A DNA stretch of 64,000 nucleotides from Prorocentrum cordatum (GCA_963575745.1 CAUYUJ010004351.1:1-64000), one strand, 5' to 3'; shown: positions 49,030 to 59,599, counted from the stretch's first letter. Numbers and translations are program-made. Notes: generated from the letters alone by a model not told the origin.

Positions 49030-49250
49030 ACCGTTTTGGGGCCCGCGACACTCAGGGGCGCGCAAGCGTAAATTCGCGATCCATGGATTCGGCACGCGGC
49101 CGCCAAGTCCATGGATCGGGGGAGGTGCCCTCCCCAAAGTGCGGCCGGTGCCGCCTCGCTCGGCGGCGGACATCCGCGATCTCCCACGGAAACGGCACCC
49201 TTCGCTTATCCACGCCCACTTGGTCCATGTTTGCGATCACCTGACGCACG
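49030..49250 (+). repeat. Family L repeat, copy 1
   Basis: ATCCATGGATTCGGC, GGATCGGGGGAGGTGC, GTGCCGCCTCGCTCGGCGGC and CCGCGAT.TCCCA.GG.AACGG match 60505-60690. The GCCGCCTCGCTCGGCGGC part is a strong hairpin. Confidence 0.75.
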
Positions 49251-49736
49251 AGCCCATCGCCCCCGGCCCGTGCTCCCCTCCCTCCCCGGCGGCTCTCGAG
49301 CGTTGGAGTCGGCTGGGGGCTCTTGAGGAGGCCAGCAGCGTTTCTGGCCAGCGGGGAGGGGAAGAGGTTCGTAGTTCTGGGTTCGGAAAAGGCTTCGCCT
49401 CTGTCTTTCGGGCTCTGGGGGCCGCTTTCAAGCCCCGGGACCGTCAAGAACAGATCCGGGGTGAAACGCTGCACCAAATGAGCCCCGCGAGAGTTCCGAC
49501 ATGGGCCGGGGCCTGGAGACCGATTTTGAGCGGATTTCCCCCTCTTGACCGATTTTCTCGGAGCCCAGCCAGGTTAGATCCCTCGGCCGCCCCCAACTCC
49601 AACTACTCGATGCTCCCCCCCACCCGGCCCGCACCGCGAAGAGCACTGGCGGCGGAAAGATGCCCCCGGCGGGCGCGTCGAAGCCGTGGAAGGGGGCAAA
49701 GAAGACCGACAGGGGCATCGCCTAGGCACAGAGCAG
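49251..49736. other. No gene recognised
   Basis: GC-rich; open frames on both strands without domain features. Confidence 0.35.
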
Positions 49737-49955
49737 GCTTCCTTAGGAAGCAACTACTGGGAGGTTTTCGTCGGGAAGATTAAGGAGGATGAAGCCCCAT
49801 TTGGAAGCTGTTACGCCGGAGTGGGCCTCGGATTAAGCGGGATTAAGCCGGATTAAGCGGGATTAAACGGGATTAAGCGGGATCACGCCGGATTAAGCCG
49901 GACTTCGTACCAGTGCAAAATCAGAATTTGACCTCCCAGGAGTTGCATCCCAACC
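49737..49955 (+). repeat. Family B repeat, copy 6 (best preserved)
   Basis: GCAACTACTGGGAGGTTTTC, GATGAAGCCCCATTTGG, eight GGATTAAGC/GGGATTAAAC decamers (49832-49906), then CGTACCAGTGCAAAATCAG and TTGACCTCCCAGGAGTTGCA. Confidence 0.85.
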
Positions 49956-49984
49956 TTCCTGGTGGTCACTGGTTGAGGGGAGCA

Positions 49985-50165
49985 GTATGGGGGGGGGAAG
50001 GCTCAGGGGGTATGTAAACATCGACCTGGGATCGGCGATACATCGCCGATAGATCGGCGACAGGCTCGCGATAGCAACTCCGCGCGCTCCTGGGCGGGCG
50101 TGCAATGAGGAGCCCGTCGGCAATAAATGGGCGACTGGGGGTCGATGCGTCCCCCACGGAGCCTT
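49985..50165. mobile_element. Family G block, copy 1
   Basis: ACATCGACCTGGGATCGGCG, ATACATCGCCGATAGATCGG, then AAATGGGCGACTGGGGGTCG and ATGCGTCCCCC. The ends TCGACCTGG and GGTCGATGC are loosely inverse. It matches 56865-57040. Confidence 0.7.
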
Positions 50166-50199
50166 TTTCCCCGTCAACGTTGCCCCTGCCTGGTGCTCC

Positions 50200-50385
50200 T
50201 CCCAAGTGCGCCTCTGGGAGTGGCCAGCAGGGCGGCGTGAAAGAGGGGGGCTCGCAATCCTGACCACCGAGGCACGTGCGCGAGCGAGGGGGGGACCAGG
50301 GGACACATCGAAAGAAGACGATGCGGCCATGAACTCTGGGGAGACATCATGGCCCCGGCCATGATGCAGTCGGACCCAGGCCAGA
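50200..50385. mobile_element. Family D element, copy 4 (diverged)
   Basis: GGCCAGCAGGGCGGCGTGAA, GGCACGTGCGCGAGCGAGG and CTGGGGAGACATCATGGCCC align in order to copies 2 and 3. The left end resembles D only weakly. Confidence 0.5.
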
Positions 50386-50550
50386 AGAACATCCTTCAGG
50401 AACGTGAGACCCTCCGCTGGCAAAAACATACGGAACATCCGAGGGCACCCTCCCATATGACGCACAAGAACCTGCAACGAACACGATGAACACGAGGGTG
50501 CTAGAAGAAGAAGAAGAAGAAGAAGAAAAATAAACTGCATAGACACGAAC

Positions 50551-50690
50551 GTTTGGCGCTCGGCGCGGATTTCTCGGATCTGCGCTGGACTTTCCTCCCT
50601 GGCGCGCGGAGCGCGTGAAGGGCGGCGCCAGGGGCGCCAACCGGGGGGACCCAGCGCAGATCCGAGAAATCCGCGCCGAGCGCCAACAGT
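50551..50690. mobile_element. Family A foldback element, copy 6 (complete)
   Basis: Arms TTTGGCGCTCGGCGCGGATT and AATCCGCGCCGAGCGCCAAC. Both arms carry GGCGCGG instead of CGCGCGG, a compensatory change that keeps the stem paired. Confidence 0.88.
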
Positions 50691-50969
50691 TCATGCTTGT
50701 GACGCTTCCTCTTCGTCGAGAACGCGAGGGCACCCTCCCCGAACCGACCTTGGTCTTCTACCTCGGTCCGACTCTACCCCCCCCCTTCTTGGCCACCATC
50801 CCCGGTGCCGGTGCTGGCCGCCAGGGCCGCTCTGCGGGGGCGCGTGCCGTGGGCGCCTCCACCCCCGCGGCCGCCCTCGAGACTCCCCTCGCCCGCGCCC
50901 CTGCGCCGCCGTTCCTTCGCTCCCGCTGCCGCTCCCCCGCTGCGGGCACGCGCTACAATTGAATCCTGC

Positions 50970-51064
50970 GGAGGAGGCGGAGGATGAGGATGAGGATGAG
51001 GAGGAGGAGGAGGATGAGGAGGAGGATGAGGAGGAGGAGGAGGATGAGGAGGAGGATGAGGAGG
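50970..51064. repeat. GGA/GAT polypurine tract next to the gap
   Basis: GAGGATGAGGAGGAGGAGGA units continue directly into the assembly gap. Confidence 0.9.
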
Positions 51065-51164
51065 NNNNNNNNNNNNNNNNNNNNNNNNNNNNNNNNNNNN
51101 NNNNNNNNNNNNNNNNNNNNNNNNNNNNNNNNNNNNNNNNNNNNNNNNNNNNNNNNNNNNNNNN
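51065..51164. other. Assembly gap of 100 N
   Basis: Exactly 100 N, a common placeholder size. It lies inside a purine repeat, so the true length of this tract is unknown and the two sides may not be adjacent. Confidence 0.98.
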
Positions 51165-51324
51165 GCGAGCAAGGGACAAGAGGGCAAGCGGACACGACGC
51201 GAAGGGGAGAGAAAGAATGAGTCCGTCCGAGAGCACATCCCTTACCCCTGCGCCAGAGGCGGTGGCGGCGCGGCGGTGGGGCGCGCGCCTCGCAGGAGTG
51301 AGGTCGCAGTTGCGGATCGCCGTG

Positions 51325-51512
51325 CGGAGGGAGGAGGGAGGCGAAAGGAGGGAGGAGGGAGGAGGGGGAGGAGGAGGGGGAGGAGGAGGAGGAGGAGGAG
51401 GAGGAGGAGGAGGAGGAGGAGGAGGAGGAGGAGGAGGAGGAGGAGGAGGAGGGAGGAGGAGGAGGAGGAGGAGGAGGAGGAGGAGGAGGAGGAGGAGGAG
51501 GAGGAGGAGTAG
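51325..51512. repeat. GGA polypurine tract
   Basis: GGA and GGGA units; the last 110 bp are nearly pure. Confidence 0.92.
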
Positions 51513-51668
51513 GCGGAGGGAGGAGCAGGGGTTCGTGGATCTGCCGCGCGGGCGCCAGCTCCCAGGGACCGAGGAAGGCACAGCCCCCCTCAAAAAACGA
51601 GGCCAGAGCCGCCTCGTATCCGGCGACGCAGCGCGCCGATCCCGCGTGGCAGCGGGACCCGTCACCAC

Positions 51669-51972
51669 TCTAAGCTACAGCTAAGCTCAAGCTAAGCTAA
51701 AGCTAAGCTAAAGCTAAGCTAGAGCTAGGCTAAAGCTAAGCTAAAGCTAAGCTAAACGCTAAGCGAAAAGCTAAGCGAAACGCTAAGCTAAAGCTAAGCT
51801 ACAGCTAAGCTACAGCTAAGCTAAAGCTAAGCTAAAGCTAAAGCTAAAGCTCCCAAGGGACTGGGGGGAACCGCGGGGCGGGGACTGGGGGAACCGCCCG
51901 GGGCGATTTCCACTGCCCGGCCCCTTTAAGCTAAGAGAGTAAGAACCCTTCTAGGCAGAGCCTAGGTAGGGG
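51669..51972 (-). repeat. Family P satellite, copy 2 (inverted)
   Basis: AAGCTAAAGCT units (51669-51853), then GGGACTGGGGGGAACCGC, TAAGAACCCTTCTAGGCAG and GCCTAGGTAGGGG: the same order as 1661-2110 but on the other strand. This copy has about 15 satellite units against about 28 in copy 1. Confidence 0.92.
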
Positions 51973-51991
51973 AAAAACGGCACATGCATAA

Positions 51992-52138
51992 TTGTTTGGC
52001 TCTCCGCGCGGATTTCTTGGATTCGCGCTGGACCCCCCCCTCCCTGGCGCGCGGCGCGCGCCAGGGGCGGCGCCGGGGGCGCCAGCCGGGGGGCCCAGGC
52101 GCGTGGCAGGAAATCCGCGCGGAGCGCCCCAAAATTTA
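51992..52138. mobile_element. Family A foldback element, copy 7
   Basis: TTTGGCTCTCCGCGCGGATT and AATCCGCGCGGAGCGCCCCA arms; the right arm runs into AAATTTATG, then a (TG)n tract starts within the element edge. Confidence 0.85.
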
Positions 52139-52139
52139 T

Positions 52140-52171
<32 letters not shown>

Positions 52172-52222
52172 CTGTGTGTGTGTGTGTGTGTCTGTGTGTG
52201 TCTGTGTGTGTGTGTCTCTGTG
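52139..52222. repeat. (GT)n microsatellite
   Basis: TGTGTG with regular TC interruptions for 84 bp, followed by a TCTCTC run at 52258-52278. Confidence 0.95.
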
Positions 52223-52289
52223 CTGTTTTCTTCTTCGATCCTCGGCTCCCTGCCCCTCCCTCTCTCTCTCTCTCTCCGCAGGTGGCAGC

Positions 52290-52460
52290 CGAGACGGGAG
52301 GGGCGTCCAGGAGGGGGGCTCTCCGCACTGCGTGGCCCGAGGCCGCGTGCGCGCGCGCGGTGGGGCGGCGGGGGACCGCGGGGAGCGCAGGGAGAGGCCG
52401 GGAGGGGAGCCATGGCATCCTGGGAGATGCTGTGCCCGCGGTATCCCCCCTCTCCTTAGT
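52290..52460. mobile_element. Family D element, copy 5 (diverged)
   Basis: GCGTCCAGGAGGGGGGCTC, GGCCGCGTGCGCGCGCG and TCCTGGGAGATGCTG are in D order. The match is weak, but it ends at a family N element exactly where the D sequence would stop. Confidence 0.4.
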
Positions 52461-52465
52461 CTTAG

Positions 52466-52657
52466 GTCGGGCATGTCCCTCTACAGGAGGGATGTTCAAA
52501 AATAGTCCAAGACTAGTCAGGGGACGACTGTTCAATTATGTGTAGACTATGTTTGAACATATGTTGTGTTTCTTCTTTTTTCTTTTTTGGAAAAATAAGA
52601 AATGATTAGTTTTGTTTGTTGTCGTTTCGAACCCGCCTGTAGGAAGACATGTCCGAC
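52466..52657. mobile_element. Family N TIR element, copy 3 (longer interior)
   Basis: 192 bp. GTCGGGCATGTCCCTCTACA and inverse (CCTGTAGGAAGACATGTCCGAC). The outer bases CTTAG and CTAA extend the symmetry. The interior includes an inverted GTTCAAA...TTTGAAC pair (52494, 52550). Confidence 0.85.
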
Positions 52658-52663
52658 CTAACC

Positions 52664-52950
52664 CTAGTCATCACCCCGCTCTTGGCCGCCCCCGACTCTC
52701 CGATTCTCTCTCTCTCTCTCTCTCGGCGGCGAGCAGAGGGGGGTAGGGGGAGGGGAGAGGGCTTCTTAGAAGGAGGCTGCTTCTTTGACGACGTCAGCTT
52801 TACACCCATAGATAAGGGCCGTGCCTTCTCAGAACCAGGGGTGTTTCTAAGAAGCTTTCCCCCCTCCCCCCCTCTGCGCGTGGCTTGTAGTCATCACCCC
52901 GCTCTTGGCCGCCCCTGACTCTCTCTCTCTCTCTCTCTCGGAGATGCTGC
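52664..52950. repeat. Direct duplication with TCATCACCCCGC and (CT)n
   Basis: TAGTCATCACCCCGCTCTTG-GCCGCCCC is at 52668 and 52889. Each copy is followed by GACTCTC and a (CT)n run (52705-52723; 52919-52938). The start resembles the right end of family D. Confidence 0.8.
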
Positions 52951-53207
52951 ACGCCAGTTGGTCTGGGATGCTTCGTCCGAGGCACCTTTGCAACTCTGGG
53001 GGCCATGGGGTTCATCAAGCTCCTTCCCAGCTTCGCCCGAGACACCGTGGGCCATGGGGGTCACCAAGCTCTTCTCCCCCCCCCAACGTCTCCCCAGCAC
53101 CGCCGTTCGGGCTGCCGCTCCTGAAGAGTGGCCGCCTGGAGCTACCCTGCACGACCCGGGCACCTGTCCTGCAGCCCTGGGAACGCCACATCAGCAGCCG
53201 TGGAAAC

Positions 53208-53322
53208 TCCCCTCCTCCCCCTCCTCCTCCTCCTCCTCCTCCTCCTCCTCCTCCCCCTGTTCCTCCTCCTGTTGATCCTCCTCCTCACCTCCTCCTCCTC
53301 CTCCTCCTCCACCGCCTCCTCC
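53208..53322. repeat. TCC polypyrimidine tract
   Basis: CCTCCT with CCCTGTT and GTTGATC interruptions. Confidence 0.9.
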
Positions 53323-53369
53323 CGGGTCGCAAGAGAGAGACCACCTCGCGCGCAACATCTCCAAGCACA

Positions 53370-53600
53370 GTGTTGCGAGGATGTCTCAGGCGAAACGGGC
53401 TGGACCACCTCAGGCCTCGGAAGTGCGAATGGGTTCACCTCTCGCGCGGCATCTGGGACCTCAGAGATGCGAGGATGTCTCAGGCGAACCAGGCCCGACT
53501 ACCTCAGAGCATGTCGTGCCGGAGCCCAGCATCGTCAGGAGGTCTCAGGCGAAACGGACCAGACGACCTGAGAGTGCTAGAGGATCCCGACGCGCGGGTC
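53370..53600 (+). repeat. Minisatellite with GATGTCTCAGGCGAAAC units
   Basis: GAGGATGTCTCAGGCGAAAC (53377), GAGGATGTCTCAGGCGAACC (53471) and GGAGGTCTCAGGCGAAACGG (53538), each followed by GGNCNRGACNACCT. Unit lengths are 67-95 bp. The frame is open but looks repeat-derived. Confidence 0.75.
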
Positions 53601-54671
53601 CTCCAGGCGGACCTGGCTCTTACCACAACGGCGCACCGGTCAGCACACCCGCCAGAGGGAAGACGAGCGACCTTGCCGAGCCAGCCCACGACTCCCGCGG
53701 CAACGCGCCTGCACCCCTCACAGTCCGCTGCCCACGCGGCGCACAGTGCCTCCCCGGCACCGGCTGGGCAACGGGGCGACCCTTCACCTTAAACTTTCTA
53801 CGACGGCAAGCGACACAGGAACTCCTGACATAGATGCGAAGCACTCTCGTGTGGTCGGAGGCGAGCGCGGGGAGGAAGTGAGGAAGAACAGGCCTTTGAA
53901 GAAGGTTCGGCGGAAGTCCCCGGGGCCTTCTGAGATGTGTTCTAAGCCTTCACCGAATACAGGACACACTGTTCGAAAGGCGCGAGTGCATTCTGAGAAA
54001 TCCCGCCGCCTTCTGATAAGGCCTTCTCCTTCTCAATCCCCCCCTCGCTCGCCGCCGAGGTGGGCATAGGCAGCCATGCATGGAGTGTCTTGATGACCAG
54101 GACTCGCCCAGCTGTTCCACGATGCTGTGACACTGCGGTCTCCATCAGGCATTCCATGTTTAGCCCCTCCCCTTCGTCGTCCTCATCTGAGCCTGGCTGG
54201 GGGCTTGCACGAGAGACATATCTGCCAACATTGGGGAAACCAAAAGGTACCGATACCGCTGCTCCCTGGACCTATCCCGGGGTGCGTTCTGACTCGGATC
54301 TCGAGTCGAATCCAGCCTTGGCGACGAGGGCCTCCCAGGAAGCCCAAGAAGGGGAGAACGGAGGAAAAGTAGCGGCATGTGTATCTCTTACTCCTCTGAA
54401 GCATAATCACCTAGGCGACTGCCGACTCTGCCTCCACGCGCCGCTCGTTCCCCCCCCCACACACACCTCGTCTCGGAGACCGTCTCGTCTGCCTCCACTC
54501 GTCCATCCTCCCCTGCACAACGCCGAGGGCAGCGCACACGGCTTGCAGGCAAACTCAAGGACGAAGTTCTCCTCGTCCTCGCGGAGCGGCTCAAGACGTT
54601 GCCTCTCTTGGCGTTGTCCATGGTGGGTCCGTGTTTGATGCGTCGAGCCGTGGTGCACAAGATATGTATGA
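53601..54671. other. No gene recognised
   Basis: Includes AAGGCCTT-type short repeats near 53890-54040 (GCCTTCTGA, GAAGGCCT variants). No domain or RNA signal. Confidence 0.35.
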
Positions 54672-54853
54672 TACAGGAAGACCCCGACCACAAGAAACCT
54701 TCAACAAGAATCCCAACCCTGAGACCCCAGGACGTCCATCGATGTTTGGTGTGGGAGCGTCACGCTTTCCATCGCAAAATCCTCGAAATCCAAGAAACCA
54801 AGGGCACTCTGGAGGCAGTCAGGGTGCTTCTCGGCATGGGCTTCCACGGTATG
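54672..54853 (+). mobile_element. Family I TIR element, copy 6
   Basis: Ends TACAGGAAGACCCCGACCAC and GGCTTCCACGGTA; the core is unbroken. Confidence 0.78.
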
Positions 54854-55327
54854 ATATGACGGACCGCAGGCGTCCGCCCGAAGATCAGTTGAACGCGGAT
54901 CGCCTGCTCACATCGGTTAAGGCAGATTAGTTTTCAAAAACGATGGTGACAACACGCCCTCGGCGACCACCCGAACTCACGGTGGAGATGAGAGCCAACA
55001 CGCACACAAACGAAACACTCTCGGCGACCACCTGCTCGGGGTGGCTTCAACGAGCTGCAGCACACGGCACAACAGCGATGGCGATGACGACGACGCTGAT
55101 TGTTCACCTCTCCGAGCTGGCGAGAAAACGCACCCTCAAGATCTGAACATAATCACCTGGACCATCAGACTTAAAAGCCTGGCCTGCGAGCCTCAGAAGA
55201 ATATCCACAGAAAAAGGTGCAGGCGAGCCAGAGCTGTGAGGCGACAATGCCACAAGCTCCCAAGCTTCCCCTTGGAATTCAGGCCTCCGCTCGCGAGATC
55301 TAGGGGAACAACAAATTACATAAACAT
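54854..55327. other. No gene recognised
   Basis: CGGCGACCACC occurs twice (54961 and 55022) with CTC..GGTGG context. Otherwise non-repetitive and without a coding signal. Confidence 0.35.
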
Positions 55328-55475
55328 AAAAACTCGGAGATCCGCGCGGATTTCTCGGATCGGCGATGGACCCCCCTCCCTGGCGGGCGGAGCGCGCCAG
55401 GGGCGGCGCCGGAGGCGCCGCCAGGGGGCTCCAGCGCCGATCCGAGGAATCCGCGCGGACCTCCCAGTTTTTATA
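55328..55475. mobile_element. Family A foldback element, copy 8 (complete)
   Basis: AACTCGGAGATCCGCGCGGA and TCCGCGCGGACCTCCCAGTT arms. ACATAAACATAAAA on the left and TTTTTATATTTATG on the right extend the stem, so the full TIR is about 60 bp. Confidence 0.9.
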
Positions 55476-55615
55476 TTTATGCCATTGCTTGTTCCCCGAA
55501 TTCAGGCTTCCGCTCGCGAGAGCACTGTCTGGCTCTCTTCTAGGGCTGCCCCTGCGGCCCGTGCGGGGGGGGGGGCACGGCGCCCTGTCGCACACGCTTT
55601 TGCCCCTTCGCCATG

Positions 55616-55912
55616 CCCGAAAGAAGAAAAGCGCACGGACGCCAGCCTCAGGTCGGGCACATGTCGGGGAGACGTAAGACCTGGGTACAGGGGACTCGGA
55701 AATCCCCGACGAGGTCGTCAAAAAAATGACGAGGCCGAGCCTGCATTCTGACGAGGCCTCCCGCTGCAGACATCCCACGAAACTCCTCCTCGTCAAAATC
55801 CGAGTCGCGGTCGTCAAAAAACGATGGCGAACCCGAGTCCTGGCAAACCCGGGTCTTACGCTCCCCCGAAAGAAGAAAAGCGCACGGACGCCAGCCTCAG
55901 GTCGGGCACATG
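55616..55912. repeat. Direct duplication with GAAAGAAGAAAAGCGCACGG
   Basis: A 45-bp block (GAAAGAAGAAAAGCGCACGG, then CGCCAGCCTCAGGTCGGGCACA) is at 55618 and 55867 with hardly any change. Both copies end in the family N left terminus; only the second continues into an N element. Between them are GACGAGG-TCGTCAAAAA variants. Confidence 0.85.
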
Positions 55913-56055
55913 TCCTCCCACAGGCGGATCTGGAAATAACAAAGAAAAGAACCGACGACTACTCGAAACTGGTGAAACGTGGTTGGAAAATCGTCCGCAA
56001 ACTGTGTTTGGACTATCTTTGAACTTCCCCCCTGTATGGACCAGGGACCGACCGT
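55901..56055. mobile_element. Family N TIR element, copy 4 (right end degraded)
   Basis: GTCGGGCACATGTCCTCCCA start; the interior CGTCCGCAAACTGTGTTTGG and CTTTGAACTTCCCCCCTG are typical. The right end reads GGGACCGACC instead of GGGACGTGCCCGAC. Confidence 0.75.
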
Positions 56056-56257
56056 CCCGGCATTCCAATAGGCCTACCACTACATGTTCCTAGAACCCAA
56101 ACGTGTTCTAAGAACAAAAACAATGGATCATAAGCCATCTGCGTTAAACCACGACGGTCTCAGCCAGAACTGCTCTGAGAACATCTCGTGCAAAGCACAA
56201 TAGTTTCTTAGAACATCCTCTGGTAGGCCTATGGGCGGGCTGGAACGCTTCGCCACT

Positions 56258-56284
56258 GCTTGACTGCAGAGGGACATGCCCGAC
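56258..56284. mobile_element. Family N right terminus, isolated
   Basis: TTGACTGCAGAGGGACATGC then CCGAC. About 200 bp beyond the degraded end of copy 4; it may be the true right end of that copy after an insertion. Confidence 0.55.
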
Positions 56285-56297
56285 TCAACGCCAGCCC

Positions 56298-56365
56298 TGC
56301 GAGGCACACCGTGCAGAGCCGGCGAGGCACACCGGGAGCCGGCCCCGCGGGGCACACCGTGAGCA
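56298..56365. repeat. GCGAGGCACACCG minisatellite
   Basis: Three units (56303, 56325, 56346) of G.GAGGCACACCG with GCCGGC spacers. Confidence 0.75.
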
Positions 56366-56491
56366 ACACAGGCACCAACGCTGCCCCGTGCAGCCCTGCG
56401 AGCGCACAACTGCCGCTGCGTTGGAAGTTCACCCCTCGATGCTAAAAGCAAATTGACCCACTTAGAAGAAGAACGAACCACATAGGCATAA

Positions 56492-56640
56492 GCTTTTGGC
56501 GCTCCGCGCGGATTTCTTGGATCTGCGCGCGGACCCCCCTCCCTGGCGCGCGGAGCGCGACACGGGCGGCGCCGGGGGCGCCGCCAGGGCGGGGGCCCAG
56601 GCGCGGATTCAAGAAATCCGCGCGGAGCGCCAAACATTTT
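56492..56640. mobile_element. Family A foldback element, copy 9 (complete)
   Basis: CTTTTGGCGCTCCGCGCGGA and AATCCGCGCGGAGCGCCAAA arms, with flank AAGAAGAACGA on the left and TTCCTTCTTCG on the right, also inverse. Confidence 0.9.
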
Positions 56641-56864
56641 GTTGTTTACGTGTTTTTTCCTTCTTCGATCAATGAAAAGAACAAATTAGACTACCGATGA
56701 GATCCGCAGTCCTCCGAGATGCCATTGCCAGCCGTACCAGGTCGCCGGTGGCTTCACTCGCAGCACACACCCACCCGTCTGCAGGGCACGCTGCGTCGGC
56801 CCAGGGCTTAGCACAACTTGTCGACGTCGACCTTCAGAATCAGTCTCGCCTTTGAGGGGCAACG

Positions 56865-57040
56865 ATAGGGAGGGACTGGCATAGAGGAGTATGCATCGAC
56901 CTGGAATCGGCGAAACATCGTCGATAGATCGGCGATAGTGAATCCGCATCTTCCTGGACAGGTTGGGGCTATCGGGTCCCTATCGGCGATCAATGGGCGA
57001 TTGCGTGTCGATGCATCCCCCCCTATGCCTGTCCCCCCCT
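56865..57040. mobile_element. Family G block, copy 2
   Basis: TATGCATCGACCTGGAATCG, GATAGATCGGCGATAG, and AATGGGCGATTGCGTGTCGA then TGCATCCCCCC. The outer GTATGCATCGAC and GTCGATGCATC are inverse, giving a TIR of about 11 bp. Confidence 0.75.
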
Positions 57041-57490
57041 ATCGCTACCCCTAAGCCTTGACCGCGCCGTTGGAGTGATAGACTGGGTCCGGTGATCTGT
57101 GCAGCAGGCCATTCACCGAGCCAGGGAACATCGTGCCCTTCATGAAAAGAATGTCACCCACTCCCGCTCGGCAGACCGCGGCGTGGTCGCGGACAATCCG
57201 ACGGCCGGCGGCGCGCCAGAAGGGGCGGGGGCGATGGGGGGAGGCCCTCTGGGAAGAGATCGGAGGCGTCAAAGAAGGCGGGGGTGCTTCTGGGGAGCCC
57301 CTTGGAGCATCGTGGGACCGATCTGGATCCCCACTGGCCCGGCCTGGGCCCAACTGGCCGATGGACTCCCCCGGATGGGGAGAGGAGGCGGCTCACCACG
57401 TCGGGCCTCGAGGGGCAGGCCCCCGGGGCTGGGGTGGCAGGATGGTGGGGATCGGGATGGGGGCGGGAAGATGGATCGGCGAAGCGATCT
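57041..57490. other. No gene recognised
   Basis: GC-rich, non-repetitive in the window. Confidence 0.35.
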
Positions 57491-57658
57491 GACTACCTAC
57501 CAGACCACCCCAACCCAACCCGAAGACCCGAATTTCGGGTTGGGGGGGGTATGGGCTCCACATGTGTTTTTTCTATGTTCCCGGACCCCCCCCCCACTAG
57601 AAATCGAGGGTAAATCTGAGCCTTCGGGTTGGGTTGGGGTGGTTTGGTGGGTGGTGAC
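57491..57658. mobile_element. Family K TIR element, copy 1
   Basis: 168 bp. GACTACCTACCAGACCACCC and inverse end GGTTTGGTGGGTGGTGAC; the TIR continues CAACCCAACCCGAAG. Internal hairpin GAATTTCGGG. Flanks GATCT and GATCC suggest a 5-bp target duplication with one change. Confidence 0.88.
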
Positions 57659-57868
57659 GATCCGTGCTGACCCCTGCCCCCCCCCCTGCCTCCTCGGAAG
57701 GCTCTCTCCTCCCCCCCTTCGCCCTGCCCCCGGGCCTGCGCGCCGCCGAGCTGGTTCTTGCCGCCGCTCCGGAGCTCCCAGTGGTCCACGTGGTCGCCGT
57801 GGACGTACTCCGTGCCGCCGACGTTGTAGGACACGATGGCCCGCGCGACGTACTGGTCCTGGGGTTAG

Positions 57869-58014
57869 GTCGGGCGCGTCCTCCCACAGGCGGACTTTGG
57901 ACGGAAATTAAGCAATAATTGCGCAAGAACATGCCCAACAATAATCAAACAAATCGTTCCCAAACTATTTTTCACTATTTTGGAATCTTCCTCCTGTAGA
58001 GGGACGTGCCCGCC
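57869..58014. mobile_element. Family N TIR element, copy 5
   Basis: 146 bp. GTCGGGCGCGTCCTCCCACA and inverse CTGTAGAGGGACGTGCCCGC; TCGTTCCCAAACTATTTTTC in the right half. Confidence 0.88.
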
Positions 58015-58151
58015 TTGGTCCTGATGCCACCGCTTGCAGCTGTTCTCCCCCACGAGCTCCAGCTTGAGACTCAGCGCGCTGGCGGCGGGGATCAGCGCTG
58101 CCACCGCCGCGCCGACGGTCCGAGGACGGGAACAAACCCCACAAGCACTCA

Positions 58152-58248
58152 CTTTCGGGGCTCCGCGCGGGTGCGCGAGGGAGTGGCGCGGGAGGCGCCT
58201 TCGGGGGGGGCCCAGCGCCGATCCAAGGCATGCGCGCGGAGCTCCGAA
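58152..58248. mobile_element. Family A foldback element, copy 10 (centre shortened)
   Basis: GGGGCTCCGCGCGGGTGCGC and GGCATGCGCGCGGAGCTCCG arms; the loop has lost the GGCGCGCGG part. Confidence 0.7.
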
Positions 58249-58255
58249 GACGTGT

Positions 58256-58405
58256 AGGAGGAGGAGGACGAGGAGGAGGAGGAGGAGGAGGAGGAGGAGC
58301 AGGAGGAGCAGGAGGAGGAGGAGGAGGAGCAGGAGCAGGAGGAGGAGGAGGAGGAGGATGAGGCGGAGGAGGAGGCGGAGGCGAGGAGGAGGCGGAGGAA
58401 AAATG
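58256..58405. repeat. GGA polypurine tract
   Basis: 150 bp of GGA with GCA and GAC interruptions, starting at the edge of A10. Confidence 0.9.
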
Positions 58406-59346
58406 CCTGCTCGTGCCGCGTTCGCCTCCTCGGGATGCCCTCCGCGTCCGCCCGCACCTGCGCCAGCAACTCCGCGGGGAGGCCGGCGCAGGCGCGTGGG
58501 TCCAACAGCCGCGCCGCGGCGGACCGGAGGGCCTCGCCCGGGGGCTCGGCCGCCCCGGAGGGGACGTCGTCCCTGCGAGTGGAGTCCACGCCGAACGCGC
58601 CCGCGCGGTAGAGGCCGTCCACGGCGGCCTGGATCCGCCAGCGCCGCTGCGCGGCGCCACGCCGCGAGGGCTGGCCTAGGCCTCCTCGGCACCCGAGCGG
58701 CACGGCAGCAGGGAAGGCGGCTTGGCTTCAGTGGCCTCGCCTGCACTGGTCATAGCCACAACTCCGCATCTTAGCATCTTGAATCTCTGGGAGCGAGCGC
58801 GACTCCCCTTGGCTGATGGTCCCCAACATGTCCTACCTCATCCTCTAGGTGTTCAGAGGTGACCTCGAAATGTGTCCCCGACGTGTTACCATCTCCAAGA
58901 TGTGCTCCTGCACGTTCCTCTTGGCCCCCGACAGCATCACCCCACCAAGCAGCCCACTGGACAATCAGCCAAACAGTGAGCCAACCAACTAGCCAACCAG
59001 ACCAGCAAGACAGCCGGCTGGCCAAGCAAGCAGCTTTGGTGTCCCTTCCATGTGAGCCTGCGTGGCCCCGGCGCTGTCCACTTGGGCCTGACTTGGAACA
59101 CATTTGGGACCGGGTCAGGACAGGATCTGGAAGGGAGGGGGAAAAGGAAGGGCGAATAGGAGCAGGAGGAAGAGCCGGATGCGGTCCAAAGGCGGTCCCA
59201 GTGCAGGAAAAGCTGTTTTCAACGTCGACGCTAAAGGCTCCCATGCGCGCAGACATCGAAACCAGCAGGCACCAACCAAACCAACCAAGCAACCAGACAG
59301 TCAGCCGGCCGAGCATGAAAGGCGCCAGCGGCAAGAGGCTTCCGCA
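58406..59346. other. No gene recognised; CCAAC-type repeats
   Basis: AGCCAACCA and CCAACCAGACC motifs recur at 58965-59035 and 59270-59305. On the minus strand they translate as Trp/Leu-rich runs (WLVGWLTVWL), probably by repetition only. Confidence 0.4.
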
Positions 59347-59580
59347 GCCATCGTGAGAGTTTGTTGTATTCGGCATTTCGACATTGGGCGGCGAGGAGGG
59401 GGAGTGGGGGGTCTGGCTCCAGACCTCTGCTTAGTGCGACTGTTTGCAACAGTGCGGCGTCTGGGGGAGGCTCCACCCGCTGGAAATAGGCGCCGAAAAA
59501 CAGCCACGATCTACTCCAAGGGGCGGGGATGGGGGGGTTGCGAGGACCCGCGCCGATCGGCGAAACAATTCACAAAAAAC
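59347..59580. repeat. Family H repeat, copy 2
   Basis: TATTCGGCATTTCGACATTG, CCAGACCTCTGCTTAGTGCG, GCGACTGTTTGCAACAGTGC (hairpin) and GACCCGCGCCGATCGGCG. The AC tract follows. Confidence 0.78.
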
Positions 59581-59599
59581 GATCACCTCCCCCCCACCC

